From contig NZ_AP031575.1 of assembly GCF_040436405.1 (NCBI RefSeq), positions 496,001 through 560,000 of the forward strand: DNA of 64,000 nucleotides, given 5' to 3'. The first letter of the stretch is position 1. Every line of letters begins with the position of its first letter. A program made the position numbers and the translations under genes. Shown one piece after another: positions 43,442 to 52,305 of this stretch. Source of the DNA: Marinomonas sp. THO17 (GTDB lineage: Bacteria > Pseudomonadota > Gammaproteobacteria > Pseudomonadales > Marinomonadaceae). The notes under the pieces were generated by a model. It worked only from the letters and a program-made list of their open reading frames with translations, searched no databases and was not told where the DNA came from.

Positions 43442-46303
43442 ATGACATCGTGCATCCGCGATTTGTTGAACCATGACGAATTTATCGCTCGCCACATTGG
43501 CCCTGACGCCAATGAAAAAGCGAAAATGCTAAATAGTATTGGCGTTGACAGTCTCGAACAATTGATTGAAAAAACGGTTCCCGAAGCGATTCGTTTGGCC
43601 AATCTAGACATGAGCGAACAAGCCATTAGCGAACAGGATGCCTTGGTTGAATTAAAAGCCATTGCCCAGCAAAACAAAATTGCCCGCTCTTTTATCGGCA
43701 TGGGGTATCACGACACCTATGTTCCCTCACCTGTTTTGCGCAACTTGCTCGAAAACCCTGGTTGGTACACAGCTTATACTCCTTACCAGCCTGAAATTTC
43801 ACAAGGTCGCTTGGAAGCCTTACTTAACTTCCAACAAGTCATCATCGACCTCACTGGTATGGAAATCTCTAACGCCTCCCTGTTAGACGAAGCAACCGCT
43901 GCTGCGGAAGCCATGACCTTGATGAAACGTTCTAATCGCAAGAAGAGCAATTTACTCTTTGTGGCCGATCACTGCTTACCACAAACCATTGATGTGGTGA
44001 AAACTCGTGCTGAGCTGCTGGGCATTGATTTGGTCATAGACAATGTTGACAAACTGGCTGAGCATGATGTCTTCGGTGCTATCGTCCAATATCCAGGCTT
44101 GGACGGCGAAGTAAAAGATCTTGCACCAATGATAGAAAGTGCCCATCAACAGCAAGCTTTGGTCAGTGTGGCAGTAGATCTATTGTCACTTGTGCTACTT
44201 AAATCTCCAGGTGCAATGGGTGCGGACATTGTTTTTGGTAGCGCACAGCGCTTTGGCGTACCAATGGGCTTTGGTGGACCACACGCTGCTTTCTTAGCGA
44301 CAAAAGATACTTACAAACGTTCTATGCCTGGCCGAGTCATTGGTGTTTCTAAGGACAGCCATGATCAAGCTGCGTTGCGTATGGCCATGCAAACTCGCGA
44401 ACAACATATTCGTCGTGAAAAGGCCACCTCCAATATCTGTACCGCTCAAGCCTTGCTGGCCATGATGGCCAGCTTTTATGCGGTTTATCACGGCCCGCAA
44501 GGTTTAAAGAAAATCGCTTCCCGGGTTGCTGGCTTAACGCATTTTCTTGCCCGTCAATTGCAAGCAAGCGGCTTTGCTGTCAATGCAAGCCACTTTGACA
44601 CCCTAGTAATACAAACAGGCGATAAAACGCAATTCATCTATGATAAAGCACAAGCAAAACTAATGAATTTCTATCAAGCAAACGACAGTAGCTTGTCTAT
44701 TGCCTTGAACGAAACCACCAAACCGCAAGATATTGTCGACATCCTAGCTTGTTTTGACATAGCCACAGACCTAGAAAGCATAGCCGGCATGACCATTAGC
44801 TTTGGTATTGCTGAGGATCTATTACGTCAAGACGAGATTTTGACCCATCCGGTTTTCAACAGTCACCACAGTGAAACCGAATTGATGCGCTACATGCATC
44901 AACTGGAAGTAAAAGACATAGCTTTAAACCAAAGCATGATTCCGTTGGGCTCATGTACCATGAAGCTCAATTCGGCGTCAGAGATGATTCCGGTCACTTG
45001 GCCAGAGTTCGGTCGTATCCACCCATTTGCTCCAGACGATCAGGTTTCTGGTTATCATGCGTTACTGAAAGAACTGATTGCCATGCTGTCCAAAGCCACT
45101 GGTTACGATACGGTTTCTTTACAGCCTAACTCTGGTGCACAAGGCGAATACGCAGGCTTGGTAGCGATTGATAAATACCACAAATCTCGCGGTGATCACG
45201 ATCGTGATGTCTGTTTAATCCCAAGTTCTGCTCATGGCACCAACCCAGCTTCCGCAGCCCTTGCTGGTATGAAAGTGGTGATAGTCAAGTGCGATGACAA
45301 CGGCAATATTGACCTTGTCGACCTTGCTGAAAAAGCCGAAAAACACGCTGATCAATTAAGCTGTATCATGGCCACTTACCCTTCAACCCATGGTGTATTT
45401 GAAGAGCACATTCGTGAAGTGTGTGACACGGTACACAAATTTGGTGGTCAAGTTTACATTGATGGCGCCAACCTAAACGCTTTGGTCGGTATTGCTCCTC
45501 CAGGTAGCTTTGGTGGCGATGTGTCTCACCTAAACTTGCACAAAACCTTCTGTATTCCGCACGGCGGTGGTGGCCCTGGTATGGGCCCCATTGGCGTGAA
45601 ATCGCACCTTGCACCTTTCCTCCCGGGACACAAAGTTAGCCCGGTTTTGGACATGGAAGAACAACACGGCGCGGTATCCGCAGCCCCTTATGGCAGTGCG
45701 AGCATTCTGGTGATCACCTGGATGTACATCAAAATGATGGGGGATCAAGGCTTAAGAGACGCGACTCATAATGCCATCCTGAACGCCAATTATGTCGCCA
45801 CTCGTCTAGGGGAACACTACCCTGTGCTTTATACAGGTAAGAACAATACGGTTGCTCATGAATGCATCATTGACATTCGCCCCTTGAAAGCAGAATCAGG
45901 CATCTCAGAAGAAGACATTGCTAAGCGCTTAATGGACTTTGGCTTCCATGCGCCAACCATGTCTTTTCCTGTGGCAGGCACATTAATGATTGAGCCAACA
46001 GAATCAGAAAATCTTGAAGAGCTGGATCGCTTCTGCGACGCCATGATTCAAATTCGCAAAGAAATCAGTAAGGTTCAAGCGGGAGAATGGCCTTTAGAAG
46101 ACAACCCCCTTGTCAATGCTCCACATACGGCAGCAAGTCTGTTATCGGTAGAGTGGAGCCACAGCTACTCTCGCGAAGAAGCGGCTTATCCTCTTGCTTG
46201 GATAAAAGCCCGTAAATATTGGCCGCCTGTTGGTCGTATTGATAATGTTTACGGTGATCGTAACCTATTTTGTGAGTGTCCTCCGATAGACAGTTACGAA
46301 TAA
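43442..46303 (+). CDS. gcvP: Glycine dehydrogenase (decarboxylating), P protein
   Basis: PLP enzyme that decarboxylates glycine and loads the aminomethyl group on GcvH. The 953-residue protein has both halves of the fused long form: N-terminal FIARHIGPD and [12 protein letters not shown], middle [15 protein letters not shown], and the PLP Lys in [18 protein letters not shown] near residue 700. AGGTGAT lies upstream of the ATG at 43442; longer frames would overlap gcvH. A terminator follows. The L protein is not in the window. Confidence 0.96.
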   Translation: MTSCIRDLLNHDEFIARHIGPDANEKAKMLNSIGVDSLEQLIEKTVPEAIRLANLDMSEQAISEQDALVELKAIAQQNKIARSFIGMGYHDTYVPSPVLRNLLENPGWYTAYTPYQPEISQGRLEALLNFQQVIIDLTGMEISNASLLDEATAAAEAMTLMKRSNRKKSNLLFVADHCLPQTIDVVKTRAELLGIDLVIDNVDKLAEHDVFGAIVQYPGLDGEVKDLAPMIESAHQQQALVSVAVDLLSLVLLKSPGAMGADIVFGSAQRFGVPMGFGGPHAAFLATKDTYKRSMPGRVIGVSKDSHDQAALRMAMQTREQHIRREKATSNICTAQALLAMMASFYAVYHGPQGLKKIASRVAGLTHFLARQLQASGFAVNASHFDTLVIQTGDKTQFIYDKAQAKLMNFYQANDSSLSIALNETTKPQDIVDILACFDIATDLESIAGMTISFGIAEDLLRQDEILTHPVFNSHHSETELMRYMHQLEVKDIALNQSMIPLGSCTMKLNSASEMIPVTWPEFGRIHPFAPDDQVSGYHALLKELIAMLSKATGYDTVSLQPNSGAQGEYAGLVAIDKYHKSRGDHDRDVCLIPSSAHGTNPASAALAGMKVVIVKCDDNGNIDLVDLAEKAEKHADQLSCIMATYPSTHGVFEEHIREVCDTVHKFGGQVYIDGANLNALVGIAPPGSFGGDVSHLNLHKTFCIPHGGGGPGMGPIGVKSHLAPFLPGHKVSPVLDMEEQHGAVSAAPYGSASILVITWMYIKMMGDQGLRDATHNAILNANYVATRLGEHYPVLYTGKNNTVAHECIIDIRPLKAESGISEEDIAKRLMDFGFHAPTMSFPVAGTLMIEPTESENLEELDRFCDAMIQIRKEISKVQAGEWPLEDNPLVNAPHTAASLLSVEWSHSYSREEAAYPLAWIKARKYWPPVGRIDNVYGDRNLFCECPPIDSYE

Positions 46304-46335
46304 ATAACGATAGATAGAAAATGACAAAAACCCTC

Positions 46336-46365
46336 AAAAAACGAGCCAAATGGCTCGTTTTTTTT
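46336..46365 (+). terminator. Terminator after gcvP
   Basis: Stem AAAACGAGCCA / TGGCTCGTTTT with a 2-nt loop (4-nt if the last pair opens) is followed by further T. Confidence 0.88.
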
Positions 46366-46542
46366 AACCTTTCATTGTGTTCACATGAATGACCTTGATC
46401 CCAATTCTTGTCTGCGACTTTTTCATCGTCTTTTTACTTTAGTAGCAACACAAAACAAATTGTTACGCACAAACAACAATCATCTCACCCTTGTTTCGTA
46501 ATTTTGTCTACTCTAATAAAAGGGCGACAAAGGGGAGCATGT

Positions 46543-47085
46543 ATGAAAGGTGCGGTGTTTACAAATTTTCAAGAGATGGTTGAAGAGCAATTTGGTATGG
46601 CTTGTTGGGAGTCTCTCATTGATCAGTGCGATTTGCCAAGTGAAGGCATTTATACCAGTTCAGAAACCTATGACGATGAAGAAATACTTTCCTTGGTGGT
46701 GGCGTTATCTGAATATACTTCCACTCCAGCACCTGAATTAATAGAAGCATTTGGTCGTTATCTATATGTTGGTTTAGCGCATGGCTTACCCCCTTCCATG
46801 ATGGACTTTCCAGACCTATGGAGCTTACTTGAAGCGGTAGATTCTGTTATCCATGTTGAAGTCAATAAGCTGTATCCGGATGCTCTTACGCCAAAAATCA
46901 TTGTCACCGAAAAGCGAGACAATGGCGTAACCCTATATTATCAGTCACCAAGAAAATTATGTGTATTGGCCATTGGTTTGATTCATAAAGCAGCAGAAAC
47001 ATTCGATACTCCAATCAGCATCAAACATGAGTGTTGCATGAATGATGGAGCAGACCATTGCTCTTTAGTTATTGAAAAATTCTAA
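46543..47085 (+). CDS. H-NOX haem nitric-oxide sensor
   Basis: Binds NO through haem and passes the signal to a partner kinase in the cytoplasm. The 180-residue protein is a stand-alone H-NOX domain. The proximal haem His is His104 in SVIHVEVNKLYPDALTP, and the porphyrin-contacting YxSxR motif is Tyr133-Ser135-Arg137 in YYQSPRKLC. Both match canonical positions. GGGGAG lies before the ATG at 46543, and homology starts there. The kinase gene starts within 20 bp of the stop, so the two form one operon. Confidence 0.93.
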   Translation: MKGAVFTNFQEMVEEQFGMACWESLIDQCDLPSEGIYTSSETYDDEEILSLVVALSEYTSTPAPELIEAFGRYLYVGLAHGLPPSMMDFPDLWSLLEAVDSVIHVEVNKLYPDALTPKIIVTEKRDNGVTLYYQSPRKLCVLAIGLIHKAAETFDTPISIKHECCMNDGADHCSLVIEKF

Positions 47086-47104
47086 ACTGGACAGAAAGTC
47101 TACT

Positions 47105-48628
47105 ATGGATTACGAAGCCGCTTTCCAACGGGAAAGAAAAGCTCGAAAACAAGCCGAATCAATACTCGAGCAAAAGAGTCGAGAATTGCATTTTGCTAAC
47201 TCTGCTTTAAAAGAAAACGTAGAGTCCCTTCATTTTGCTGTCGAAAAAAATAAGTTTCTTATTCATATAGGTGACTATGGTATCAATCGTCCTAAGCTTC
47301 GTGACTTTCTTCCCATATTGTTAAAGAACATGATGTCGTTAAGTAACATGGCTTTCTCAGCTTTCATTCACTTTCCGTTTAACAGCCAACAAAGCCATTT
47401 TCTTTCACCAATTTACCGAAAACCAAGTGCTGAATCCGATGAGCAAAATGAACTCTCTATACCGGATGGCGACCTAAAGAATATTATTTGGGAAATTGAA
47501 GCCCTCATACGTGAAGAAAAAATTTTGCTCACTAAAAACATAAAGATAGCGATAGATAATCAAGATATCGACACTGTCATCGCCATCCCCATCATTAGCT
47601 TAGAGCATTTAAGCGGGATTCTTATTTTATTTAATAACGGCATAACACAAACACAAGCACAACTATTAAAGGTATTTGAGTCAGGAACCAAACAACTTGC
47701 CATCATAATGGAACACAGATATCAAGATGATAAATTGCTTGAAAGTTATAATGAAATTTCAAAAACCAATCAGGCATTGAAAGAAGCACAAAAACAGCTA
47801 GTACAGTCCGAAAAAATGGCTACAGTGGGACAATTATCCGCAGGTATCGCCCATGAAATTAACAATCCGATGGGCTTTATCAAGAGCAATATTAACTCTT
47901 TATCGAATTATCTAGACGATTTCATTCGCTATATCAAAGTAACCCAATCCCTTTCGTACCAAGACCATCAACCCAATGATGAATTAATCAATATAATCAA
48001 AAAATTAGAAGAGATTTGGCAAGATGTAGATATGAATTTCTTGCTTGGAGATACAAAGCAGCTGTTAGAGGAATCCCAACAAGGGATAAAGCGTATCATC
48101 GACATTGTCGGAGGATTAAAACGCTTCTCTCGTCAATCTGACGACCAAAAGGAACCTTGCGATATAGTACTAATTATTGAAGAGGCATTAAAACTGGCGA
48201 GTAATGAACTAAAATACAAAGGTAACATCTCAAAAGAGTTTCAAACGGTTCAACTAATTCAAGGCAACAGCGGTGAACTCTTACAGGTTTTTTTGAATTT
48301 ATTTGTGAATGCCGCGCATGCTATGGATGAACAGGGAGAATTACACATTAGGATTAATGACGCCCAAACAGGCGTTAAAATCAGCATTACTGATAACGGC
48401 TGCGGCATAGATGAAGTGCACTTAGAATCCATATTCACCCCCTTCTTTACAACAAAAGAAGTGGGTATTGGTACTGGACTCGGTTTGTCCATTTCTTATG
48501 GCATTATTGAAAATCATCAAGGCTCAATAGAGGTCACCAGTAAAGTGGGTAATGGTACTAGCTTTAACATCTTTCTGCCCTACACAACCAAAAAAGTGAA
48601 TTTGAATTCAACGGAGAAGGCTGAATGA
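47105..48628 (+). CDS. H-NOX-associated sensor histidine kinase
   Basis: Probably inhibited or released by the H-NOX protein and phosphorylates the regulator encoded next. The 507-residue protein has no membrane segment. Its N-terminus is coiled coil (about 5-55), followed by a GAF-like region (about 65-210), a second coiled coil, a HisKA box with His250 in LSAGIAHEINNPMGF, and an ATPase domain with NAAHAMDE, ITDNGCGI and GTGLGLSISYG. The start is at ATG 47105; an upstream in-frame TTG at 47072 overlaps the H-NOX gene. It overlaps the regulator gene by 4 nt. The layout resembles HnoK, although I cannot align it. Confidence 0.85.
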   Translation: MDYEAAFQRERKARKQAESILEQKSRELHFANSALKENVESLHFAVEKNKFLIHIGDYGINRPKLRDFLPILLKNMMSLSNMAFSAFIHFPFNSQQSHFLSPIYRKPSAESDEQNELSIPDGDLKNIIWEIEALIREEKILLTKNIKIAIDNQDIDTVIAIPIISLEHLSGILILFNNGITQTQAQLLKVFESGTKQLAIIMEHRYQDDKLLESYNEISKTNQALKEAQKQLVQSEKMATVGQLSAGIAHEINNPMGFIKSNINSLSNYLDDFIRYIKVTQSLSYQDHQPNDELINIIKKLEEIWQDVDMNFLLGDTKQLLEESQQGIKRIIDIVGGLKRFSRQSDDQKEPCDIVLIIEEALKLASNELKYKGNISKEFQTVQLIQGNSGELLQVFLNLFVNAAHAMDEQGELHIRINDAQTGVKISITDNGCGIDEVHLESIFTPFFTTKEVGIGTGLGLSISYGIIENHQGSIEVTSKVGNGTSFNIFLPYTTKKVNLNSTEKAE

Positions 48629-49980
48629 CTGAGAATGATGTGGATATGGACATAAAAGAAACGGAAGAAGTGTCAAACTTACTTTTAGTAGACGATGAAG
48701 CCAATGTTTTATCCTCACTAAAGCGTTTATTTCGTAAAAGCAATTGTCATGTTATAACAGCAAGCAGTGGCCAAGAAGGGCTGGAAGTCTTAGCTGAGCA
48801 TAATATTGATGTCATTATTTCAGATGCCCGTATGCCAGAAATGAGTGGTCCAGAATTTCTTGGCCTTGCCGCTGAGCAATACCCAAACACTGTCCGATTC
48901 CTGTTAACTGGACAAGCCGACATGGAATCGGTTATTGATGCAATCAACCTAGGCAAAGTTTCTCATTACATTCAAAAACCCTGGGACGATGATCAAATCA
49001 AAAAACTGGTCAGTGACGCTCTTGAAACCATAAATTTAAAGAATAAGAATGAACAACTGCACGCTCTTCTTGCCGAAAAAAATGCCAAGCTGACAGAGTT
49101 AAACGAATCCTTAGAAGCAACCGTCAAGGAACGCACTCAAAAAGTCATAGAAATTAATGCCGCTCTTCAGGAGAACTATAAGCATACCGTTGATTTATTC
49201 GCCAATCTTTTGGACATGCGAAGTGCTCCCAGCAGCAATTCAGATGTGCCAGACATTATTAATTTAGTAATGAGTATCGCTGCCAAGTTGAATGTTCCAT
49301 TACGTGAACAAAGTCATTTGGAAAGAGCTGCGAAAATGCGCTATATGAGCCATGTGTGTTTTTCCGATGAGTTACTGACGATTCCCTACTCTCTATTGTC
49401 TGACAAACAAAAAAAAGAATATGAACAATACCCAATCCAAGGCGCCAATCTCATTAGGAATATACGTCCTCTGGTGCCTGTTGCACAGATCATTCTTTAC
49501 CATAAAGAATACTTAAATGGTGAAGGCTACCCAAACGGAGAAAAAGCTGACAGCATCCCCAAATCAGCCAAAATACTTGCCGTCGCTAATGATTATATTG
49601 AACTGAGAGTTGGTCGCTTACTTGAAACGCCAATGTCAAACCAAGAGGCGATTGATTATCTGGTTGCAAAAGCCGACACTTTTTATGACAAGGAAGCGGT
49701 TAATGCACTAAAAGAATTGCTTTCATTGCAGAAAACCACCAAACCTATCAGTAACCAATGTGTTAACAGTTCACAACTCCAAGCAGGCATGATACTGGCT
49801 CAAGATTTAACCAATCACAATGGCGACCTACTATTACCCAAAGGCGCCACATTGGCTGAAAGTAGCATCATTATTTTAAACAATTTAGAACACAATAATG
49901 ATCAAGATTTCCAATTGTTTGTCGATATTCCTGTTGGAATGGAGGTGCCTAATTCATTAATAGAATCTCAACCTAGTTAA
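48625..49980 (+). CDS. Response regulator with degenerate HD-GYP domain (HnoD-like)
   Basis: The 451-residue protein starts with a receiver domain: acidic pair in LLVDDEANVL, phospho-Asp at residue 67 in IISDARMPEMSG, and Lys in YIQKPWDDD. A coiled coil (about 140-185) and an HD-GYP-like output domain (about 185-375) follow. The catalytic HD is missing (MRYMSHVCF where HDIGK is expected), the HPxxG motif reads YPIQG, and the next His pair reads YHKEYLNGEGYPNG. It therefore probably cannot cleave c-di-GMP and may act by protein contact, as described for Shewanella HnoD. A small C-terminal domain contains GMILAQDLTNHNGDLLLPKG. The start codon overlaps the kinase stop. Confidence 0.85.
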   Translation: MTENDVDMDIKETEEVSNLLLVDDEANVLSSLKRLFRKSNCHVITASSGQEGLEVLAEHNIDVIISDARMPEMSGPEFLGLAAEQYPNTVRFLLTGQADMESVIDAINLGKVSHYIQKPWDDDQIKKLVSDALETINLKNKNEQLHALLAEKNAKLTELNESLEATVKERTQKVIEINAALQENYKHTVDLFANLLDMRSAPSSNSDVPDIINLVMSIAAKLNVPLREQSHLERAAKMRYMSHVCFSDELLTIPYSLLSDKQKKEYEQYPIQGANLIRNIRPLVPVAQIILYHKEYLNGEGYPNGEKADSIPKSAKILAVANDYIELRVGRLLETPMSNQEAIDYLVAKADTFYDKEAVNALKELLSLQKTTKPISNQCVNSSQLQAGMILAQDLTNHNGDLLLPKGATLAESSIIILNNLEHNNDQDFQLFVDIPVGMEVPNSLIESQPS

Positions 49981-49981
49981 T

Positions 49982-50740
49982 TCAGTTGCCGTTTTCCATA
50001 AATAGTGATGCACCAAGTGTATAAAAATAGTGTCGGAATGCGTTACCAATTCGCTCTCTTTGCTCACCTTGAGGATATAACCCTCTTTGAGTATCAATAG
50101 AATACCGAGTCCCTCGCACTAAAAATGGATTCGTCGGACAGGCATCTTCCACAAAGGCTTCAAAAGATCGAGCACACAACTCTTCAGGTTTCGCATAATA
50201 CAAAATGTTATATTCTTGATCGGCTTTTTGAGAAGCTCGAAAAAGCTCACTTGGCTCGCTCCCTGAAAGATTAAGCATAATGGCCTTAAAACAAGCAATC
50301 AGTGCAATATTCAAAGGGTGATGACGAAAGTTTTCTGTATCCGATGTATTAAGCCAAACATTGGAGGCAAAACTCATTGATGGTGTTTGGGGATATAACT
50401 TATCCGCCATATAATGATCAAAAGCATGAAACCACTCATGCGCTAAACTGCCAGCACCGGCGTTTTTTGCCAAGGCAAGCTGTCGAGTTGAAGGAGTATA
50501 ATGTGCAGCTACGCCCGGCTGCCCTCCTTTCCCATATTGCAACCCCAGGCTTCCTCGAAGAGAAATTAAGCTTTCAGGTCCCTGTAAAACGCCCATCAAA
50601 TCGACTAAAGCCCGATGAAAATGTAAGGCTGCCTGATCTCTTTCTTCAGGCGTAACCCAGCTACCAATTTCGATTCCACGAAAATCAAACTGGCGTCGTA
50701 TTTCCACAAAAGAAATCTCATTATGGACAGAATAATTCAT
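49982..50740 (-). CDS. CLCA_X family protein with zinc-peptidase-like motif
   Basis: The 252-residue protein has SLAHEWFHAFDHYMADK near residue 100, an HExxH-like metal motif (HEWFH) with a further His, and RSFEAFVEDA near 190, which could supply the third ligand. I remember this combination as the CLCA_X family, related to large polyvalent-type metallopeptidase domains. No signal peptide is visible. It is convergent with the H-NOX operon and has no operon partner. Its substrate is unknown. Confidence 0.7.
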   Translation of the reverse strand: MNYSVHNEISFVEIRRQFDFRGIEIGSWVTPEERDQAALHFHRALVDLMGVLQGPESLISLRGSLGLQYGKGGQPGVAAHYTPSTRQLALAKNAGAGSLAHEWFHAFDHYMADKLYPQTPSMSFASNVWLNTSDTENFRHHPLNIALIACFKAIMLNLSGSEPSELFRASQKADQEYNILYYAKPEELCARSFEAFVEDACPTNPFLVRGTRYSIDTQRGLYPQGEQRERIGNAFRHYFYTLGASLFMENGN

Positions 50741-50864
50741 AGACTAAGCATTCTTGATAAATTCATATTTATTGGCAAACACTCATCATTTATTGATATA
50801 CGCTATGGCATTAGGATAGATGAACTTTTTGTATTTTTAATACTGCCCTCAAAAAAACAATAAT

Positions 50865-51833
50865 TTAATACTTGGCTGTCAGTGCTGAAGCCATTAAAGC
50901 ATTCCATTCATCATCTAATGGCACTTCAAACACTTTTTTCTCTCCATTTAACTCAATAACTAATCGTGTGGCGTGTAAACACAAACGCTTAAAACCAAGC
51001 GCCTTGCTTGCTTTCAAGTTTTCCGCAGGAGAATATTTATCATCCCCAACAATGGGGTAGCCAGCATGCAATGTATGCACACGAATTTGGTGAGTTCTAC
51101 CTGTGACTGGTTCGCATTCTATTAGACTGTAACCTTCAAATTGACGTACTAACTTAAATAAAGTCAAACTGTCTTTGCCTTCAGTGTGTACTTTTACAAT
51201 ACGTTCTCCTGACTTAAGCTCATTTTTCAGCAGTGGTGCATTCACTTGTTGTTTACGTTTAGGCCAGCTGCCATAAACCAAAGCCAAATAAGTTTTCTGC
51301 ACGCCCTCTTTTTCCCGTAACGCCGCATGCAAATCTTTGAGAACAGAACGTTTCTTGGCAATCATGATCAATCCTGATGTATCTCGATCAAGACGATGCA
51401 CCAACTCAATGAATTTTTCCTGTGGTCGCATTTGCCTTACCACTTCAACCAAACCAAAACTCAATCCACTACCACCATGTACGGCAAGCCCAGTTGGTTT
51501 ATTTATCACAAGCAACCCGTTATCCTCATAAACAATACGGGACTCAATGTCATTTTTTAGTCGATCAGGTAATTCTGGCTTTTTTGACACAGGGGCAAGC
51601 ACAATTGGCGCAATACGCACCACATCTTCATTTTGCAAACGATAATCTGGTTTGATTCGTTTTTTATTGACCCGAATTTCGCCCTTCCTTAATAAGTTAT
51701 AAATTTTGCCTTTGGGCACACCTTTCAAAAAAGTAAGAAGGAAGTTATCAATCCTTTGTCCGTGATTGTTTTCATCTATTGTAATGTAGCGAACGGCTGG
51801 TCGTTCTGTTAATTTTTGTTCTAATTCGGACAT
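50865..51833 (-). CDS. rluC: 23S rRNA pseudouridine synthase RluC
   Basis: Makes pseudouridines at three positions of 23S rRNA. The 322-residue protein has an N-terminal S4 RNA-binding domain (QRIDNFLLTFLKGVPKGKIY, residues 20-80) and the catalytic Asp in LVHRLDRDTSGLIMIAK near residue 148. GRTHQIRVH follows near 245. The ATG at 51833 fits the family start; the longer open frame upstream runs through the rne leader. Divergence from rne is the typical gammaproteobacterial arrangement. Confidence 0.94.
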   Translation of the reverse strand: MSELEQKLTERPAVRYITIDENNHGQRIDNFLLTFLKGVPKGKIYNLLRKGEIRVNKKRIKPDYRLQNEDVVRIAPIVLAPVSKKPELPDRLKNDIESRIVYEDNGLLVINKPTGLAVHGGSGLSFGLVEVVRQMRPQEKFIELVHRLDRDTSGLIMIAKKRSVLKDLHAALREKEGVQKTYLALVYGSWPKRKQQVNAPLLKNELKSGERIVKVHTEGKDSLTLFKLVRQFEGYSLIECEPVTGRTHQIRVHTLHAGYPIVGDDKYSPAENLKASKALGFKRLCLHATRLVIELNGEKKVFEVPLDDEWNALMASALTAKY

Positions 51834-52305
51834 ATGCAAAGATTGGTTTCCTTTATAATTGAAGCACTTAGTTTTTACTGCTATATTCACATTCGCAAAG
51901 GGTAAGAGGTAACAAAACGCCTCGAAGATAAGATGCAAGAAATGAATGAAACTGCCAAAGCGACACTTTGGCCCTATCTTACCTCTGTAACAGTTAATCT
52001 TAAATATTAAACCGCATGATTCGGAAAAATCCGCGTCAGTGGCAGGAATTTCATTAAGTTGCTCAACCTCGCGTTTGCGTAGTTTGACCAAAAGGCAAAG
52101 AAACGAGACCAGTTAAAGAGACTATTTAGTAATTATCGAGGCAGCGACCGCTACAAGCGTTTAGTTAGAAATAAATGAGTCATTGATTCATCTCGCCGGA
52201 CAAAAAACTGAATGATTTGCTCTATAATTTTGAGTCAGATTGATTAATGCTTGCCCTGACACTGCTGTGGCTATTTCGTATCAGCTAACAGAGTTCACAT
52301 ACACA
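51834..52305 (+). other. Long rluC-rne intergenic region including the rne leader
   Basis: The 472 bases between divergent rluC and rne contain no credible gene. A -10-like TATAAT lies at 52223-52228 without a good -35. RNase E autoregulates through hairpins of its own long leader in E. coli, and a similar role is plausible here. I could not recognise the conserved hairpins by eye. Confidence 0.4.

Noticed and set aside
51834-52091. 86-residue N-terminal extension of RluC
   Set aside because: The extension has no similarity to the family and runs through the rne regulatory region; homology begins at the ATG at 51833.
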